A stretch of DNA of 50,013 nt from Candidatus Microbacterium stercoravium (GTDB taxonomy: Bacteria > Actinomycetota > Actinomycetes > Actinomycetales > Microbacteriaceae), in contig DXAM01000008.1 of the NCBI GenBank assembly GCA_019117025.1, positions 1 to 50,013 on the forward strand, given 5' to 3'. The first letter of the stretch is position 1, and the number at the start of each line of letters is the position of its first letter. The notes beneath the pieces are model-generated. The model was not told the DNA's origin, did no database searches, and worked only from the letters and a program-made list of their open reading frames with translations. A program made the position numbers and the translations under genes. Of the stretch, positions 38,384 to 46,858 are shown in pieces.

Positions 38384-39388
38384 ATGGCCACCAAGCGCAC
38401 CTCCCGTGAAGCCACCATCTCCGACATCGCCGCCGCCGCGGGGGTGTCGAAGGCCACCGTCTCGCGCGTGATGAACGGCGTGGCGACGGTCAATGAGGAG
38501 ATCGCGCAGCGCGTGCGCGCGACGGTCGCCGAGCTCGGCTACTCGCCGAGCGCCACGGCGCGCTCGCTGTCGCTGGGCGAGAGCCGCACGGTCGGCGTCG
38601 TCGTGCCCGATCTCGCGAACCCGATGTTCCACCAGGTGCTGCACGGGCTGAACCGCGCCGCCGAGCGCGACGGCTACCGCGTGCTCGTCGCCGACACGCA
38701 GGAGCACAGCGACGCCGAGAGCGAGACCGTGCTCGACATCCGCAATCGCACCGACGCGATCGCGCTGTTCGCGCCCCGCATGTCGCGCGAGAAGCTGCTC
38801 GAGCTGCTGCCGAACATCAGCCCCGTGGTCGTGTTCAACCGCACGACGGGCAAGCGCGCCGGAGCCGTGCTGATCGACTACGCCGACGGCATCGGGCAGG
38901 TCGCGCGGCATCTCATCGCCCTCGGGCACACCCGCATCGCCTACCTGCAGGGGCCGCCGCAGGCCCGCTCGAACATGGCGCGCCAAGACGGCCTCGATCT
39001 CGTCTCCGAGGAGCATCCCGACGTCGATATCGTGGGCGTTCCGTGCGGATCCGCGTTCGAAGACGGCTACGGCGCCTGGCCGGCCGTCCGCGAGACGCGC
39101 GCGACCGGGGTGATCGCCTTCAACGACGTCGTCGCCCTCGGCTTCCTCGGACGGCTGTCTGAGGAGGACGTGCGCGTCCCGGAGGACATCTCGGTCGCGG
39201 GCTTCGACGACATCCCGTTCTCGCGGTACTCCTCGCCGAGCCTCACCACTATGACGGCTCGGCTCGGCGACGTCGGAGAGCGCATCTGGACGACGCTGCT
39301 GGCGCAGATGCGCGGCGAGGCCGACCTCGAGCCGACGATGTTCGCGCCCGAGCTCGCGGCGAGATCCAGCACCGGGGCGGCGCGATGA
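38384..39388 (+). CDS. LacI-family transcriptional regulator
   Basis: This 334-residue protein has an N-terminal HTH (ISDIAAAAGVSKATVSRVMN, 12-31), a hinge, and a LacI sugar-binding domain (GVVVPDLANPMFHQVLHGLN, VIAFNDVVALGFL, FDDIPFSRYSSPSLTT). It lies inside the plus arm between GH43 and the DUF6807-like gene and overlaps the latter by four bases, so it is autoregulated if it binds the AGAAACCGGTTTCT palindrome before the GH43 gene. This target is inferred from proximity and from the operator's LacI-like centre. The effector is probably the transported sugar or an intermediate of the divergon. Confidence 0.93.
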   Translation: MATKRTSREATISDIAAAAGVSKATVSRVMNGVATVNEEIAQRVRATVAELGYSPSATARSLSLGESRTVGVVVPDLANPMFHQVLHGLNRAAERDGYRVLVADTQEHSDAESETVLDIRNRTDAIALFAPRMSREKLLELLPNISPVVVFNRTTGKRAGAVLIDYADGIGQVARHLIALGHTRIAYLQGPPQARSNMARQDGLDLVSEEHPDVDIVGVPCGSAFEDGYGAWPAVRETRATGVIAFNDVVALGFLGRLSEEDVRVPEDISVAGFDDIPFSRYSSPSLTTMTARLGDVGERIWTTLLAQMRGEADLEPTMFAPELAARSSTGAAR

Positions 39389-40215
39389 CCGCGGTTCTGC
39401 GCGATGCGGCCGGGCGGGCCATCGCGGCGCTGCATCCGGGAGACGACATCGCGGCCGCGCACGCGCCGCGCCCCTACGTCACGGTCACGACGCCGGGCGG
39501 GGCTGCCGTCACCGACACGATGCCCGAGGACCATCGGCACCATTTCGGCGTGAGCGTCACCACGCCCGACGTCGCCGGCACGAACTTCTGGGGCGGCAGC
39601 ACGTTCGTCTCGGGCGTCGGCCCGAGCATGCTCGACAACCACGGCCGGCAGACCGTCGACGAGCAGACGGTGTCCGCCGACGGCGCGCGACAGCTCATCT
39701 CCTGGTGGGATCGGCACGGCGAGCGGGTGCTCACCGAACGCCGCGCCATCGACGTGAGGAGCATCGCGGGGCACCCTGCTCTCACCTGGCGATCGTCGCT
39801 CTCGGCGGAGCGCGACGGCGTCAGCATCGGCAGCTCGCACACGAACGGGCGACCGGGCGCGTTCTACGGCGGGATCTTCTGGCGCACGCCGTTCGCGCGG
39901 GCCGACGTGCGCACGATCGACGGGCGCGGCGCCGCGGCCGCACACGGTTCGTCGTCGCCCTGGCTCATCGTCTCGGGCCCCGACGCCGCTCTCGTCGCCG
40001 TGACCGGCTCGGGCCTGCCCTGGTTCGTGCGCGCCGACGGCTACGTCGGCTTCGGCCCCGCGATCGCGGCGCAGTCGCGCCGCGCGGTCGAGCGCGGTGC
40101 GCCCCTCGACCTCGACCTCGCCGTCGTCGTGATCGACGGCGCACCCGACGACGCCGCGCTCGACGACGTCGTCGCCGCCCTGCTCACCCGCACCCACCCG
40201 GAGGTCTCCGCATGA
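39385..40215 (+). CDS. DUF6807 (PmoA-like) family protein
   Basis: This 276-residue protein resembles the DUF6807 family (also called PmoA-like, with no experimentally fixed function known to me). Recognisable features are RPYVTVTTPGGAAVTD near 30-46, the His-rich EDHRHHFGVSVT (48-59), the FWGGSTFV and ISWWDRHGERVLTERR segments, and a predominantly beta structure. Proteins of this family often accompany Gfo/Idh/MocA oxidoreductases, as here, where the two genes overlap by four bases. The His cluster could bind a metal or a sugar. Role in the pathway (perhaps hydrolysis or isomerisation of an oxidised sugar) is inference. It overlaps the lacI-type gene by four bases as well. Confidence 0.78.
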   Translation: MTAVLRDAAGRAIAALHPGDDIAAAHAPRPYVTVTTPGGAAVTDTMPEDHRHHFGVSVTTPDVAGTNFWGGSTFVSGVGPSMLDNHGRQTVDEQTVSADGARQLISWWDRHGERVLTERRAIDVRSIAGHPALTWRSSLSAERDGVSIGSSHTNGRPGAFYGGIFWRTPFARADVRTIDGRGAAAAHGSSSPWLIVSGPDAALVAVTGSGLPWFVRADGYVGFGPAIAAQSRRAVERGAPLDLDLAVVVIDGAPDDAALDDVVAALLTRTHPEVSA

Positions 40216-41345
40216 CTCGTCCTCGTCTCGCCCTCATCGGAACCGGTGGCCACGGTCGCGGGCACCTCGCGCAGGGCCGCCGCCTGCACGACGAGGGCGC
40301 GGTGCAGCTCGTCGCGGTGGCGGATCCGCATCCGCCCGCGGCCGATGACCTCCCGGACGGCGTCGCGCGGTTCACGGGCGGCGCCGAGCTGATCGCCGCG
40401 GGCGGCGCCGACGTGGCCGTCATCTGCACGCCGATCCACACGCATTACGATCTCGCGGCGGCCGCGCTCGAGGCCGGTATGGACGTGCTGCTCGAGAAGC
40501 CGACGACCGCGACGCTCGACGAGTTCGAGCGGCTCACGGCGGTCGCCCAGCGCACCGGACGCCTCGTGCAGGTCGGCTTCCAGAGCCTCGGCTCCGAGGC
40601 GATCGGTCTGATCCGGTCGAGGATCGACGCAGGCGAGATCGGCGAGGTCGTGCGCTATTCCGCGACGGGGGCCTGGGTGCGCGACGAGGCGTACTGGACG
40701 CGCTCCGCGTGGGCGGGACGGCGCGTGCTCGACGGCCGCGTGGTCGCCGACGGCGCGCTCACGAACCCGCTCGCGCACGCGACGGCGACGGCGCTCGCGC
40801 TCGCCGGCGCGACCCTCACCACGAGCGTGCGCTCGCTCGAGGTCGATCTGTGGCGCGCGGCCGACATCGAGGCCGACGACACCTCGGTGGCGGTCTTCAC
40901 CCTCGACGGCGGCCTGAAGCTCACGACAGCGGTCACGCTCGCGGCGTCGGTTCAGACGGATCCGTACGTCGAGGTGACGGGAACCTCCGGGGCCCTGCGC
41001 CTCTGGTACACGAAGGACGTCGTCGAGCTCCGCGGCCCCGACGGCGCGGTGCGCGACCGCACCCGCACCTCGCGCGCCGACCTGCTCGAGAACCTGCTGG
41101 CGGCGCGCGAGGGCCGCGCAGGGCTGTTCGCGCCGATCGCCCGGACGGGCGCATTCATGCGGCTCGTCGACAGCGTGGTCGAGGCGCCCGCACCTCGGCC
41201 GGTCGCACCGCACGCCGTCTCGGCCGTCGTCGACGACGCGGGGCGGCGCCGCGTCATCGCAGGGATCGAGGAGGAGCTCGACCGCGCGCTGCGACTCGAA
41301 CGCACCTTCACATCGCTCCGGAGCGCGTTCACGGAGGCGTCATGA
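40212..41345 (+). CDS. Gfo/Idh/MocA family oxidoreductase (second of two)
   Basis: This 377-residue protein has the dinucleotide-binding motif LALIGTGGHGRGHL (6-19), VICTPIHTHYDLAAAALEAG and the catalytic-lysine motif EKPTTA (94-99), then a substrate domain with the GALTNPLAHATATALALAG segment. This is the standard Gfo/Idh/MocA length. It differs strongly from the paralogue encoded in the opposite arm, so the two probably handle different steps or substrates. Start ATG 40212 overlaps the DUF6807 stop and its stop overlaps the serine-hydrolase start (ATGA both times). Likely action: NAD(P)-dependent oxidation or reduction of a sugar or glycoside. Confidence 0.92.
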   Translation: MTRPRLALIGTGGHGRGHLAQGRRLHDEGAVQLVAVADPHPPAADDLPDGVARFTGGAELIAAGGADVAVICTPIHTHYDLAAAALEAGMDVLLEKPTTATLDEFERLTAVAQRTGRLVQVGFQSLGSEAIGLIRSRIDAGEIGEVVRYSATGAWVRDEAYWTRSAWAGRRVLDGRVVADGALTNPLAHATATALALAGATLTTSVRSLEVDLWRAADIEADDTSVAVFTLDGGLKLTTAVTLAASVQTDPYVEVTGTSGALRLWYTKDVVELRGPDGAVRDRTRTSRADLLENLLAAREGRAGLFAPIARTGAFMRLVDSVVEAPAPRPVAPHAVSAVVDDAGRRRVIAGIEEELDRALRLERTFTSLRSAFTEAS

Positions 41346-42655
41346 CCGGCTCGTTCGAACGCCTCATCGCCGCCGCGCACGCGCACGACATCGCGATCCA
41401 TTCGCTCGAGGCCTCGATCGGCGCCGAGCTCGTGTACAGCGCCGGGGCCGCCGGCGTCGGGCCGCACGTGCCGCACCGGATGTACTCGGTGTCGAAGAGC
41501 TTCACCGCCATCGTCGTGCTCTCCCTCGCGCACGAGGGGGAGCTGTCGCTCGATGACGCGCTGATGGATCACTTCCCCGAGAAGCGTCCCGTCGATCCGC
41601 TGCTGGAGAAGGCTACGATCGCCGACCTGCTGTCGATGCGCACCCCCTACACCGGCACGACGTACGTCGAGAAGGAGGGGGAGTGGCTCGAGAGCTTCTT
41701 CCGCACCGTGCCGTCGCACCGGCCCGGCACGCTCTTCCACTACGACACGAGCGCCTCGTACACGCTGGCCGCGCTGATCGAACGGATCGAGCGGCGCACG
41801 TGGGAGGAATCGGTGCGCGAGCGCATCTATGCGCCGCTCGGGCTGGGCGAGGGCATGCGCATGCTCACGGGCCCCGAGGGCATCGGCCACGGCGGATCCG
41901 GCATGATCGCGCGCCCGCGGGACATCCTCGTCATCGCGGAGATGCTGCTGGGCGGCGGGGAGCGGCGCGGCACGCGCGTGCTGCCGCGCCGGGTCGTCGA
42001 CGAGCTGGTCGCGCACCGGGCGGACACCGGAATGGTCACCTGGGGCGCGACGAACCGATTCGGCTACGGCGCCCAGACGTGGCTGCCGCCGCAGGGCGGC
42101 TGGATGATGGTGGGGCTGGGCGGTCAGTACGTGTACGGCGATCCGAGCCGCGACCTGGCTGTCGTCATGACGGCCGACGCCCAGGGCTGCAACGCCGGAG
42201 ACCAGCGGCTCAGCTGGATGCTGCTGGAGGCGCTCGAGGAGCCGTTCGGCGACGCCCCCGCCTCGATCGCCTGGCCCGCGCCCGTGCACGACGCCGCGTT
42301 CGCGCGCGACGTCGCGGGCACCGCCGTCGCCGTGTCGGGCACGGGGCTGCCCGCGTCGATCGACGTCGACCTGTCGGCCGATGCCGTCACCCTGCACGCG
42401 GGCGCGGTGCGCGTCACGGCGCACCCCGGACGGGAGGAGTCCGTCGAGGTGCCGGGCGTCGGTCCGGGTGTGGTGACGGGCGGATGGTGCGCGCCGGGCG
42501 TCTTCGACGCGCGCCTCGACGTGTCCGGCGACGACATCGCCCGGCTGCGCGTGCGCATCGTCTGCACCGACGACGATCTCGTGACGGTGCAGGCCCAGGG
42601 CTTCGGTCCGGGCGCGCCCGATGCGTGGACCGGACAGGGCACCTTCGCACGCTGA
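41342..42655 (+). CDS. Beta-lactamase-fold serine hydrolase with C-terminal extension
   Basis: This 437-residue cytoplasmic protein has the class C beta-lactamase/esterase fold with SVSK (49-52) as Ser-x-x-Lys, Y134 in YDTSASYTLAA, and GLGGQY near the KTG position. A C-terminal beta domain (about 320-437) is extra. There is no signal peptide. Family members are esterases, amidases or transferases, so the substrate is open. It is the last gene of the plus arm, coupled to the Gfo/Idh/MocA gene by a four-base overlap, and converges on the pectin-type operon across an 8-base gap. A second serine hydrolase of the same fold is in the minus arm, so each arm has one. Confidence 0.87.
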   Translation: MTGSFERLIAAAHAHDIAIHSLEASIGAELVYSAGAAGVGPHVPHRMYSVSKSFTAIVVLSLAHEGELSLDDALMDHFPEKRPVDPLLEKATIADLLSMRTPYTGTTYVEKEGEWLESFFRTVPSHRPGTLFHYDTSASYTLAALIERIERRTWEESVRERIYAPLGLGEGMRMLTGPEGIGHGGSGMIARPRDILVIAEMLLGGGERRGTRVLPRRVVDELVAHRADTGMVTWGATNRFGYGAQTWLPPQGGWMMVGLGGQYVYGDPSRDLAVVMTADAQGCNAGDQRLSWMLLEALEEPFGDAPASIAWPAPVHDAAFARDVAGTAVAVSGTGLPASIDVDLSADAVTLHAGAVRVTAHPGREESVEVPGVGPGVVTGGWCAPGVFDARLDVSGDDIARLRVRIVCTDDDLVTVQAQGFGPGAPDAWTGQGTFAR

Positions 42656-42668
42656 CGGATCCGTCAGC
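42651..42668. terminator. Palindrome spanning two convergent stop codons
   Basis: GCTGACGGATCCGTCAGC is a perfect 18-base palindrome that contains the TGA of the serine-hydrolase gene (42653-42655) and the TGA of the opposite-strand permease gene (42664-42666, complement). It could fold into a 7-bp stem with a GATC loop on both strands. TGACGGATCCG recurs at 42672-42682. With only 8 bases between the genes it is the sole structure that could end transcription here. Confidence 0.45.
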
Positions 42669-43581
42669 CCTTGACGGATCCGATCAGCGCGCCCTTGACG
42701 AAGAAGCGCTGGATGAACGGATACACGATGAGCATCGGCAGCGTCGCGACGAAGATCACGGCCATCTTCACCGATTGAGCCGGCGGCACGACCTCGACCG
42801 AACCGTCGTCGGCGTTCATGCCGCTCGCGATGATGACGATCTGGCGCAGCAGGACCTGCATCGGCCACTTCGTCGAATCGTTGATGTAGAGGATCGCGCT
42901 CTGGTAGGTGTTCCAGTAGAACACCGCGTAGAACAGCCCGATCGTGGCGATCGACGCGAGCGACAGCGGCAGCACGATGCGCAGGAAGACGCCGAACTCC
43001 GAGCAGCCGTCGATGCGCGCCGACTCCTCGAGGCTCTCGGGGATGCCCTGGAAGAAGCTGCGCATGATCACGAAGTTGAAGGCGTTGATCGCCACGGGCA
43101 GGATCAGCGACCAGAGCGAGTCGATCAGGCCGAACGCGTTGACGACCATGAACGTCGGGATCATGCCGCCCGAGAACAGCATGGTGAACACGACGAGGAA
43201 GTTGATGACGCGGCGGCCCCGGAGGTGCTTCTTCGACAGCGCATACGCCATGAACGAGGTGAGCACGAGGCTGAGGAAGGTTCCGACGGCCGTGACGAAC
43301 ACCGAGACACCCATGGCGCGGAAGATCGTCGGCGTCGAGAGGATGTACCTGTAGGCGTCGAGCGTGAACGTCTTGGGGAACAGGATGAACGGGGTCGTCG
43401 CGATCTCGCCCGGCGTGGCGAGCGAACTCGCAAGCACGTTGATGAACGGCAGCACGCAGATGAGCGCGAACGCGGTGAGCACGATGCCGTTGATCACCGC
43501 GAAGACGCGTCGGCCCGGCGTCATGCGGCGGCCCTTGGTGCGGAACTTGATCGGCACAGTGGCCGTGGTGACGTTCGTCAT
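42664..43581 (-). CDS. Polysaccharide-type ABC transporter permease (LplC/YtcP-like)
   Basis: This 305-residue CUT1 permease has six helices, the first VFAVINGIVLTAFALICVLP. The EAA loop reads ESLEESARIDGCSEFGVFLR, and QRFFVKGALIGSVKG at the C-terminus marks the LplC/YtcP subgroup that works with LplA-type large binding proteins. It is the last gene of a minus-strand operon that also supplies its partner permease at 49020-50009. Start ATG 43581 has AAGGA upstream and overlaps the stop of the small membrane protein gene. No ATPase is encoded here. Confidence 0.93.
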   Translation of the reverse strand: MTNVTTATVPIKFRTKGRRMTPGRRVFAVINGIVLTAFALICVLPFINVLASSLATPGEIATTPFILFPKTFTLDAYRYILSTPTIFRAMGVSVFVTAVGTFLSLVLTSFMAYALSKKHLRGRRVINFLVVFTMLFSGGMIPTFMVVNAFGLIDSLWSLILPVAINAFNFVIMRSFFQGIPESLEESARIDGCSEFGVFLRIVLPLSLASIATIGLFYAVFYWNTYQSAILYINDSTKWPMQVLLRQIVIIASGMNADDGSVEVVPPAQSVKMAVIFVATLPMLIVYPFIQRFFVKGALIGSVKG

Positions 43582-44036
43582 GCGGGAGATCCTTGCGATG
43601 TCGGGCGGACCGCGAACAGTGCGGCGGCGAGGAAGAAGAAGAACGCGACGGGGTACAGCACGAGCTGCGTTCCGACGAGGCAGACCGCGCCCGCGGCCGC
43701 GAGCCACCACCCGGTGGAGCGGCGGGCGGGGCGGCGGGACGCGATGAACAGGGCGATCGCGGCGAGGAGGATCATGATCACGAGCGAGAAGCCGAACCAG
43801 GCGGCGAGGGTGCGTGCGGTCTCGTATGCATCTCCTGTAGGGGAGAGCCCGGCGGAGGCGAGGGCGGGTGCGATCTTGTCATCGAACTCGGCGCGCGAGG
43901 CATTGTTGATCGTGACGGTGAAGCCGCCCTGCAGGAGCGCGGCGAGGCCGAGCCCGATGCCGGTGATCCATGTCTCGGCTGTGCGTGAGACCGTGCGCCG
44001 AGCGGGCGCGGGCCTGTTCGGCGCGTCAACGCTCAT
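43578..44036 (-). CDS. Small membrane protein, DUF4064-like
   Basis: This 152-residue protein has about four hydrophobic segments (25-45, 84-103, 108-128 and 130-145) after a polar N-terminus, with SRTAETWITGIGLGLAALLQ at its beginning. The size, the first-helix motif and the C-terminal FFFFLAAALFAVRP resemble the DUF4064 family of unknown function. The start at 44036 has a near-perfect GGAGGTGA site six bases upstream, so it is surely expressed. It overlaps the GH28 stop by 11 bases and the permease start by four. Position inside a sugar-importer operon suggests an accessory to the transporter, which is inference. Confidence 0.68.
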   Translation of the reverse strand: MSVDAPNRPAPARRTVSRTAETWITGIGLGLAALLQGGFTVTINNASRAEFDDKIAPALASAGLSPTGDAYETARTLAAWFGFSLVIMILLAAIALFIASRRPARRSTGWWLAAAGAVCLVGTQLVLYPVAFFFFLAAALFAVRPTSQGSPA

Positions 44037-45285
44037 TGCTCGTCACCTCCGCGGTGAGGTTCTCGGCGCCGGGCCCCGCGACGACGGCGTCGCCGACGAC
44101 GCCCGTGAGGCTCACGCCCGATATGCGCGAGTTGCGCACGAAATCGATCTGGAAGCCGGCCGCGGCCATCTCGGGCACGCCATCGGCCATGGCGGGAACC
44201 GACGGGAGGGGGTCGTCGGCGAAGCCGATCGACACGTCGAGGATCGTGATGTCGTCGAGCGGCCGCTCGGGAAGGCCAGAGATGAAGCCGGCGCATGAGG
44301 TCACGTCCGACGCCGAGACGTTCGAGATGAACACGCGCCGGATGGTGGGGGTCGTCTCGTCCGCCGGCAGCGCGGAGCGGTCGGAGACGTGCGGCAGCTT
44401 GCCGTCGGGGCCGCAGAAGTAGAAGGGGTTGACGACGAACGGGCAGGCGACGCGGCGCATCACGATGTTGGTGATGCGCAGATCCTCGACGGTGCCGCCG
44501 CGGCCCCGGCGCGTCTTCAGGCGCACGCCGCGGTCGGTGCCATCGAAGATGCAATCGCTGATGACGACGCCGCGCACGTCGCCCGACATCTCGCTGCCGA
44601 TCACGACGCCGCCGTGACCGCGCAGCATGGTGCAGCCCGCGATGAGCACGTTCTCGCACGGGGCGGGATCCTGCGACGACGCCTCGGTGCCCGCCTTGAT
44701 GGCGATGCAGTCGTCGCCGACGTCGATGTGGCAGTCCGTGATGCGCACGTTGCGGCACGACTCGGGGTTGACGCCATCGGTGTTGGGCGAGTCGGCGGGG
44801 TTCTTGATCCGCACCCCGGATACGCGCACGTCGTCGCACCGGTAGGGGTGCACGGTCCACGCGGGGGAGTTCTCGAGCACCACGTCGCGGATGGTGACGC
44901 GGGTCGAGTGTCGGAAGCTGATGAGGGTCGGGCGTGCGGCCTCGAGCTCATCGCCCGCCCGCACGGCCTCCCACCAGCGGGATCCGCCGCCGTCGATCGT
45001 GCCGAGGCCCGTGACGGCGACGTTCGTCTCGCCATCCGCGAAGATGCACGGCTGATGGATCCGCGCCGGCGCGCCCTCCCACGACGCGTCGATGACGGGG
45101 TAGAGCCGCGGATCCGGCACGAACTCGAGCCGCGCGCCGTTCTCGAGGTGCAGCTCGACGAACGAACGCAGGCGCAGAGCACCCGTGCGATGCACGCCGG
45201 GGGAGATCGTGACGACTCCGCCACCGGACGCCGCCGCGCGGTCGATCGCCGACTGGATCTCGGCAGTTCTCAGATCGTGACTCAT
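44026..45285 (-). CDS. GH28 family glycosidase (intracellular polygalacturonase-type)
   Basis: This 419-residue right-handed beta-helix protein has all GH28 signatures in order: NTD (168-170), GDD (190-192), GHG (223-225) and RLK (255-257). These hold the catalytic aspartates and substrate-binding residues. There is no signal peptide, so it is an exo-type enzyme for imported galacturonate-containing oligosaccharides (pectin or rhamnogalacturonan fragments). Start ATG 45285 is chosen because AGGTG precedes it; a GTG three codons upstream (45294) is the alternative. The importer genes on both sides, with LplA/LplB/LplC-like parts, fit a pectin-fragment uptake operon. Confidence 0.93.
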   Translation of the reverse strand: MSHDLRTAEIQSAIDRAAASGGGVVTISPGVHRTGALRLRSFVELHLENGARLEFVPDPRLYPVIDASWEGAPARIHQPCIFADGETNVAVTGLGTIDGGGSRWWEAVRAGDELEAARPTLISFRHSTRVTIRDVVLENSPAWTVHPYRCDDVRVSGVRIKNPADSPNTDGVNPESCRNVRITDCHIDVGDDCIAIKAGTEASSQDPAPCENVLIAGCTMLRGHGGVVIGSEMSGDVRGVVISDCIFDGTDRGVRLKTRRGRGGTVEDLRITNIVMRRVACPFVVNPFYFCGPDGKLPHVSDRSALPADETTPTIRRVFISNVSASDVTSCAGFISGLPERPLDDITILDVSIGFADDPLPSVPAMADGVPEMAAAGFQIDFVRNSRISGVSLTGVVGDAVVAGPGAENLTAEVTSNER

Positions 45286-45313
45286 GCTCTGCACCTGTCG
45301 TTCGTCTTAGCGG

Positions 45314-46831
45314 TCAGCCGTTGAGCTCGGCGTATGCGGCCGTGTACTCGTCCTCGATCGTGCCGAGGTCGCCGGCGCGCAGCTCGTCGACGGCGGCTTC
45401 GTAGCCCGCCATGTCGAGCTGTCCGACCATGTACTTGTTGTAGGCGTCGTTCGCGGCAGTGCGCACCTCGCTCCAGCGGCTGTCGTACGCATCGGAGGTC
45501 AGGGACTGAGCGATGTTGGTGACGACGAACTCCTCCTGCTCGTCCATCTTCTCCGCGGCCTCATCGACGTACTTCACGTTGCTCGGATAGGTGACGAGGT
45601 TCTGGGTGATGCGCGAAGCCTGGAACGGCTGCACTTCCTGATCCCACGTGCTCTGGTCGAGGATCGACACGGAGCCGTTGTCATCGAACTCGAAGTGCTC
45701 GCCCTCGACGCCGTTCGACATGATGCTGTACACCTCTTCGGTGTTCATCTTGTCGATGAAATCGAGCACGGCGCGCAGCTCTTCCTCGTCCTTGACCTCG
45801 GACTTGGGGAAGAGGTACCAGCCGCCGATGCCGCCGGCGGTGTCCGTCAGGATCCGCCGCGGGACGTCGTCGTGCGTGATGTCGTTGATGAGCGCCCATT
45901 CCATCGGGGTGTCCGGATCGGCGCTCTCGGCGAGGGCTTGGAAGTTGCGGGCCTCCCAGATGCCGGTGACGACGATCCCACCCTTGCCCTGGGCGATCGC
46001 GTCGTACTGGTTCTGCTTCTGCACGGTGACGAACTCGTTGTTGACGGCGCCGTCCTCGTAGAGGTCGCGGTACCACTCCATGCCCTCCTTGAAGGCATCG
46101 GTGCCGAAGCTCGCGACGATCTCGTCGTCGTCCGTCAGCTCGAACACGCTGCCGGCGCCGAAATAGCCCGACAGGCTGCGGAAGCCGAGGTCGAAGCTCT
46201 CCAGGCGGTCGTAGAATCCGGTCGTGTCGTCCTTGCCGTTGCCGTCGGGGTCGTCGTGCGCGAACGCCCGCGCGACGTCGGCGAGCTCCTCGGTCGTGTG
46301 CGGCACGTCGAGGCCGAGGTTGTCGAGCCAGTCCTGACGGACCAGCACGCCGTAGCGCGCCTTCTCCTTCACCTGCGGCATGCCGTAGAGGTGGCCGTCG
46401 ACGCTGCCGTCGCGCAGCACCTGGTCGTTCACGACCGCGGACAGGTTCGGGTAGTCGTCGAGGTACTCCTCGATGTCCCAGAACTGGCCCGATGTCATCG
46501 CCTTACGGATGGTCGCTGAGGTGAAGCCCAAGCTGCCCGTGAAGACGACGTCGGCGAGCGTGTCGGACGCGATGGCGGCGGTGAGCTTCTCATTGCCGTT
46601 CGCGGCCGGGACCCACTGGAACGTGACGTCGTACCCGGTCGCCTCTTCGATGGCGCTCTCGACCGGCCCGTCCGGTTCCGGCGTCGTGGGCGTGTGGAGG
46701 ATCGTCATCCACGTGATCTCCTTCGTCTCCGCGGCGCTCTGGCCGCCGCCGCCCGTGCCGCAACCGGCGAGGACGACCCCGGCGATCGCGACGGAAGCAA
46801 CGCTGATTCCGATTCTGCGGTGGATTCTCAT
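45314..46831 (-). CDS. LplA-type oligosaccharide-binding lipoprotein (copy 1 of a tandem pair)
   Basis: This 505-residue extracellular binding protein has a lipoprotein signal peptide with lipobox LAGC (C24), then a large two-lobed domain (ITWMTILHTPTTPEPDGP at the mature start, FWDIEEYLDDYPNL, LVRQDWLDNLGLDVPH, DDPDGNGKDDTTGFYD). DPDGNGKDD looks like a calcium-binding loop. The length suits the LplA subgroup that binds larger oligosaccharides. It is 27 bases downstream of a highly similar copy, and followed by the GH28 gene after 28 bases. AAGGA precedes the ATG. Both copies probably share the LplB/LplC permeases, each with its own ligand preference. Confidence 0.93.
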   Translation of the reverse strand: MRIHRRIGISVASVAIAGVVLAGCGTGGGGQSAAETKEITWMTILHTPTTPEPDGPVESAIEEATGYDVTFQWVPAANGNEKLTAAIASDTLADVVFTGSLGFTSATIRKAMTSGQFWDIEEYLDDYPNLSAVVNDQVLRDGSVDGHLYGMPQVKEKARYGVLVRQDWLDNLGLDVPHTTEELADVARAFAHDDPDGNGKDDTTGFYDRLESFDLGFRSLSGYFGAGSVFELTDDDEIVASFGTDAFKEGMEWYRDLYEDGAVNNEFVTVQKQNQYDAIAQGKGGIVVTGIWEARNFQALAESADPDTPMEWALINDITHDDVPRRILTDTAGGIGGWYLFPKSEVKDEEELRAVLDFIDKMNTEEVYSIMSNGVEGEHFEFDDNGSVSILDQSTWDQEVQPFQASRITQNLVTYPSNVKYVDEAAEKMDEQEEFVVTNIAQSLTSDAYDSRWSEVRTAANDAYNKYMVGQLDMAGYEAAVDELRAGDLGTIEDEYTAAYAELNG

Positions 46832-46858
46832 GGTGTTCCTTCTGTAGGGGTGAGAGCG

